Positions 61,885 to 64,000 of a DNA stretch of 64,000 bases are shown here, piece after piece. This DNA is from Candidatus Poribacteria bacterium. GTDB taxonomy: Bacteria > Poribacteria > WGA-4E > WGA-3G. The stretch spans positions 1 to 64,000 of the forward strand of contig JAPPBX010000080.1 of the NCBI GenBank assembly GCA_026702755.1, given 5' to 3'. Each line of letters starts with the position of its first letter. The stretch's first letter is position 1. Under the pieces are notes generated by a model. The model had not been told where the DNA came from, did not search any database, and saw nothing but the letters and a program-made list of their open reading frames with translations. A program made the translations under genes and the position numbers.

Positions 61885-63199
61885 TGTTTCCCCTCTTTTG
61901 TTCTTCTAAGAGTGTGGTAAGGCGTTCGGTTTGTTCTCGGCGCAAGCGTTTGTAGACGCGCTCCGAGATTTCCTGCTTCTCGTACTTATCATCGAGATGC
62001 GTAATGAATTCAAGCCTTGCGACGCGGACATGCTCGCGGTCGTCCGGAGTCAGTTTACGAAGCCATCCGGCGTCTGAAGGTGTTGAGGTATTATCAGTAT
62101 TAGATTCGGTAGTAGTTTTGGCTGTGCGGAGTTTGAAAAGTGCAGCAACGAAAAAACCCCCTGTCAATGCTGCTGCAACAGCGATAAGTATTAGTTGTCC
62201 AAGATTAGATGTCTGCGCTGGTAAGGCACCATGCGCAGTGTCCATATTCACGTCGAATGCTAAGTCGATTGTTTTGCCTGCCTCAAACGGCTTTGGCGCA
62301 GTACTCTGATAATTTAGATAAATGACCCCGTGGATTTGTTCGCGTCTGGGTGCCCCGAAAAACTTGGCACGCGGCATAAGACCAACACCTTCAGGGACTA
62401 AAAATGAGAGTTTTGATGTGGTGAAATTCAGGCGACGGGATAAATCCAGTCCGTCTTTCTCGACATGAAAAATATAAGTGTAGCCTAAGATCGTTCCTCC
62501 AGGCGGTAATGGCGTTGTCAGGATGGCGTGATTAGTGGCAGTATCCATCGTAAGGGCTACTGACGAATGCGGTTGAAAAGCCTCAACACCTTTTGGAAGC
62601 GCGAAAAGTGCCCCAACCTTTTGTGTGCCGTGTGTTGTTCTAAAAGGTAGATCGCTTAGGTTTTCGATCTCAAATACTTCAATAACTGTAACAGCACCGT
62701 CTGGCGGGTGGTCCTCAGGTGGAGGTCCAATAAAGAGACTATGCGTCTTGACACGGACGTGCGTTTTGTCTTCTGTAAACGCCCCAATTTCAAAGTTGAT
62801 TTTGATATTCGGAGCCCAGGTTGACAGCACCAGATCTTTCTCAATGTAGTCTGTGCCTTCGTAGATAGTTGAAACCGTGTAGTGAACACTGGGATTAAGT
62901 GGTAGATTCCCGAAACGGTAGTCCCCATTTTCATCCGTTGTCGTTTCTTGTGTTTCAGCGGTGTCAGCCTTATGTACCGTCAGGGTTACAGGTTGCGAGG
63001 CGATGGGTTTCTCGCGTTTTCTGTCAATGACTGTGCCTTGAATGTCGCCCGAATCTGTTGTTTGCTGGGCATGGAGGGTGGAAAGCCAAAAGAGAAGGGT
63101 CAAGGCAACCGTTAGTAAGCTACCGATGCGCCACGCGGGAACATAGCGAATCTGCATGTTGCGTTTTGAACGGTTGTATAAAGATGTGTTAGTGTACAT
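61877..63199 (-). CDS. Membrane protein with carboxypeptidase-regulatory-like domain
   Basis: A 440-residue envelope protein. After a signal-like segment (GSLLTVALTLLFWLSTLHA) comes a CarboxypepD-regulatory-like domain at about 55-125 (GDIQGTVIDRKREKPIASQP, then DENGDYRFGNLPLNPSVHYTV). A large beta-rich periplasmic region follows. One transmembrane helix (LILIAVAAALTGGFFVAALF) sits near 345, before a cytosolic coiled-coil tail ending in RREQTERLTTLLEEQKRG. ATG at 63199 comes directly after the previous stop; ATG at 63157 is an alternative. It lies in the ccmH/ccmI-like operon. Confidence 0.72.
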   Translation of the reverse strand: MYTNTSLYNRSKRNMQIRYVPAWRIGSLLTVALTLLFWLSTLHAQQTTDSGDIQGTVIDRKREKPIASQPVTLTVHKADTAETQETTTDENGDYRFGNLPLNPSVHYTVSTIYEGTDYIEKDLVLSTWAPNIKINFEIGAFTEDKTHVRVKTHSLFIGPPPEDHPPDGAVTVIEVFEIENLSDLPFRTTHGTQKVGALFALPKGVEAFQPHSSVALTMDTATNHAILTTPLPPGGTILGYTYIFHVEKDGLDLSRRLNFTTSKLSFLVPEGVGLMPRAKFFGAPRREQIHGVIYLNYQSTAPKPFEAGKTIDLAFDVNMDTAHGALPAQTSNLGQLILIAVAAALTGGFFVAALFKLRTAKTTTESNTDNTSTPSDAGWLRKLTPDDREHVRVARLEFITHLDDKYEKQEISERVYKRLRREQTERLTTLLEEQKRGNNA

Positions 63200-63200
63200 A

Positions 63201-63548
63201 TTATGTTTCACGTTGTTGCTGTTTAAATCTCTCAATTTCTGCTTCTACATCTGACAAGGATTCGTTTTCGAGTTGCATGATGACGCGCGCAGTCTCTTGC
63301 AAGAGTTCTTCACGTAATTCTTGGTAGTCGGCATCTGAGAGTTTTCCGGTTTCGTAATCTTCGTCAAGGTCTGCAAGTGCGGCGTAACTGTTTTCGCGTT
63401 CCTGAAAGAGGGTTCGCCGCCGTTCTTCAACAATTTCCTCTGACGACGCAATAGCTTGCGGACCTGTTTTCGAGAAAATCGGGAATCCCAGATAGATAAG
63501 AAGCAGGATCCCAAAAATTACCATCCATAAAAGTACAAGGAAAGACAT
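63201..63548 (-). CDS. CcmI-like small membrane protein
   Basis: A 115-residue protein. One N-terminal helix (FLVLLWMVIFGILLLIYLGF) is followed by a charged coiled-coil-like region containing YAALADLDEDYETGKLSDADYQEL, which matches the N-terminal part of CcmI/CycH (about L..DL..G.LS..EY..L). The large C-terminal TPR part of CcmI is absent. ATG at 63548 follows AAAGGGG. It lies directly downstream of the ccmH-like gene, which fits the call. In other bacteria CcmI is a chaperone for apocytochrome c. Confidence 0.65.
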   Translation of the reverse strand: MSFLVLLWMVIFGILLLIYLGFPIFSKTGPQAIASSEEIVEERRRTLFQERENSYAALADLDEDYETGKLSDADYQELREELLQETARVIMQLENESLSDVEAEIERFKQQQRET

Positions 63549-63613
63549 AACAACCCCTTTTGTAAAGTCGTACACACGTGAAAATCAATTCCGTCGCGAA
63601 AAACCTGCTGAGT

Positions 63614-64000
63614 CTAACTCTCCCGTTTGTACCTTTCAAGTTCAGTCTCAACCTGCTTGACTGCTTCATCCGAAGGTTGTGATTCCAATGCTACCTGCGC
63701 GTCCACTGTTACTGATGCCCTCTGCCTTGACTTTCGGAGCACAACAAAGACAATCCCACCAATTACAATCAGAATGACAGCAGGCATAATGTAGGCAAGT
63801 ATGTTAATACCTTCTACAGGCATGACTGCATAATATTGCGGTCCGTAAGTGTCAAGGTAATCCGTGCGAATTTGCTCAACGGCCTCACCAGCAAGCAACC
63901 GATCGCGAAAATTGTTCTCAATATTCATTGCCGTGCTGCACGTACACACTTCAATTGTCTCCCTTACACATCCGCAGTAACAGTAGACTGTAGTTAGCAG
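63614..64000 (-). CDS. ccmH: CcmH-like cytochrome c maturation protein (5' end off the window)
   Basis: The frame stays open to the window edge, giving 128 visible C-terminal residues. The visible N-terminal segment YCYCGCVRETIEVCTCST is Cys-rich, in the place of the CcmH redox motif (LRCPxCQ in proteobacteria). It is followed by the family pattern FRDRLLAGEAVEQIRTDYLDTYG, then AVMPVEGINILAYIMPAVIL (a transmembrane helix) and a cytosolic tail. A GTG at 63949 would give 111 residues but lies inside the Cys motif, so it is not the start. CcmH reduces apocytochrome Cys for heme attachment. It heads the module on the right edge. Confidence 0.75.
   Translation of the reverse strand: MLTTVYCYCGCVRETIEVCTCSTAMNIENNFRDRLLAGEAVEQIRTDYLDTYGPQYYAVMPVEGINILAYIMPAVILIVIGGIVFVVLRKSRQRASVTVDAQVALESQPSDEAVKQVETELERYKRES

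Overview
The window is 64 kb of a moderate-GC bacterial chromosome. The organism is most likely a member of Candidatus Poribacteria or a close relative. This is an inference from gene content: many sugar-type Gfo/Idh/MocA oxidoreductases, two phytanoyl-CoA-dioxygenase-like proteins, two mandelate racemase/enolase-superfamily enzymes, a DUF1080 protein, a DUF6785-type membrane protein, a DUF1854/ABC transporter pair, and many short palindromic repeats between (and once inside) genes. Shine-Dalgarno sites (AAGGAG type) and sigma70 promoters (TTGACA-17-TATAAT type) are well formed. TTG and GTG starts are common. There is no rRNA, CRISPR array, intact transposase or prophage.

Layout. 0-2 kb: a DUF262/DUF1524 restriction-like gene and a repeat-bearing spacer. 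2-4.3 kb: a strong promoter, a tRNA with CAU anticodon, then overlapping tilS and hpt. 4.4-8.3 kb: a diheme cytochrome c, an Ig-like lipoprotein, a LysM/M23 peptidase, and an unusual fusion of a barrel-like domain with a lytic transglycosylase. 8.3-18.5 kb: three Gfo/Idh/MocA oxidoreductases and a mandelate-racemase-type dehydratase, with a 1843-residue DUF4011 helicase/nuclease between them. 18.6-24.3 kb: tandem duplicated substrate-binding lipoproteins, an orphan DNA-methyltransferase-like gene, and a two-gene cassette of unknown function whose second product resembles an ADP-ribosyltransferase. 24.3-35.3 kb, all minus strand: FAD oxidase, small membrane protein, coiled-coil protein, PhyH, enolase-superfamily enzyme, DUF1854 and ABC exporter, cupin, SDR and NhaC antiporter.

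35.6-37.6 kb holds a sigma-factor-like gene followed by two small histidine-rich envelope proteins that share a THQHE motif. A relic of a PulC-like domain follows. 38.5-46.2 kb: ribokinase-family kinase, a 985-residue TPR protein, a biotin ligase and a DUF523 protein on the plus strand, trpDC on the minus strand, then a GNAT acetyltransferase. 46.3-53.3 kb: DUF6785 membrane protein, Rpn-like protein, second PhyH, a multiheme cytochrome, DUF1080 and a fourth Gfo/Idh/MocA gene. 53.4-64 kb, all minus strand: DUF5069, ftsB-like, enolase, ccmBA, a 2-oxoacid:ferredoxin oxidoreductase, then a module that begins off the right edge with a ccmH-like gene and runs through a CcmI-like protein, a carboxypeptidase-regulatory-domain protein, two HEAT proteins and a PD-(D/E)XK-like protein.

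The genes suggest a heterotroph that scavenges and remodels sugars and sugar acids. It has a cytochrome-c-based periplasmic electron chain; ccmA, ccmB and ccmH are all present, matching the two cytochromes. It also has ferredoxin-linked 2-oxoacid oxidation. The best candidates for undescribed biology are the 22.4-24.3 kb cassette, the sigma/His-rich cassette, the barrel-transglycosylase fusion, and the palindromic repeat that has become coding sequence inside trpC.
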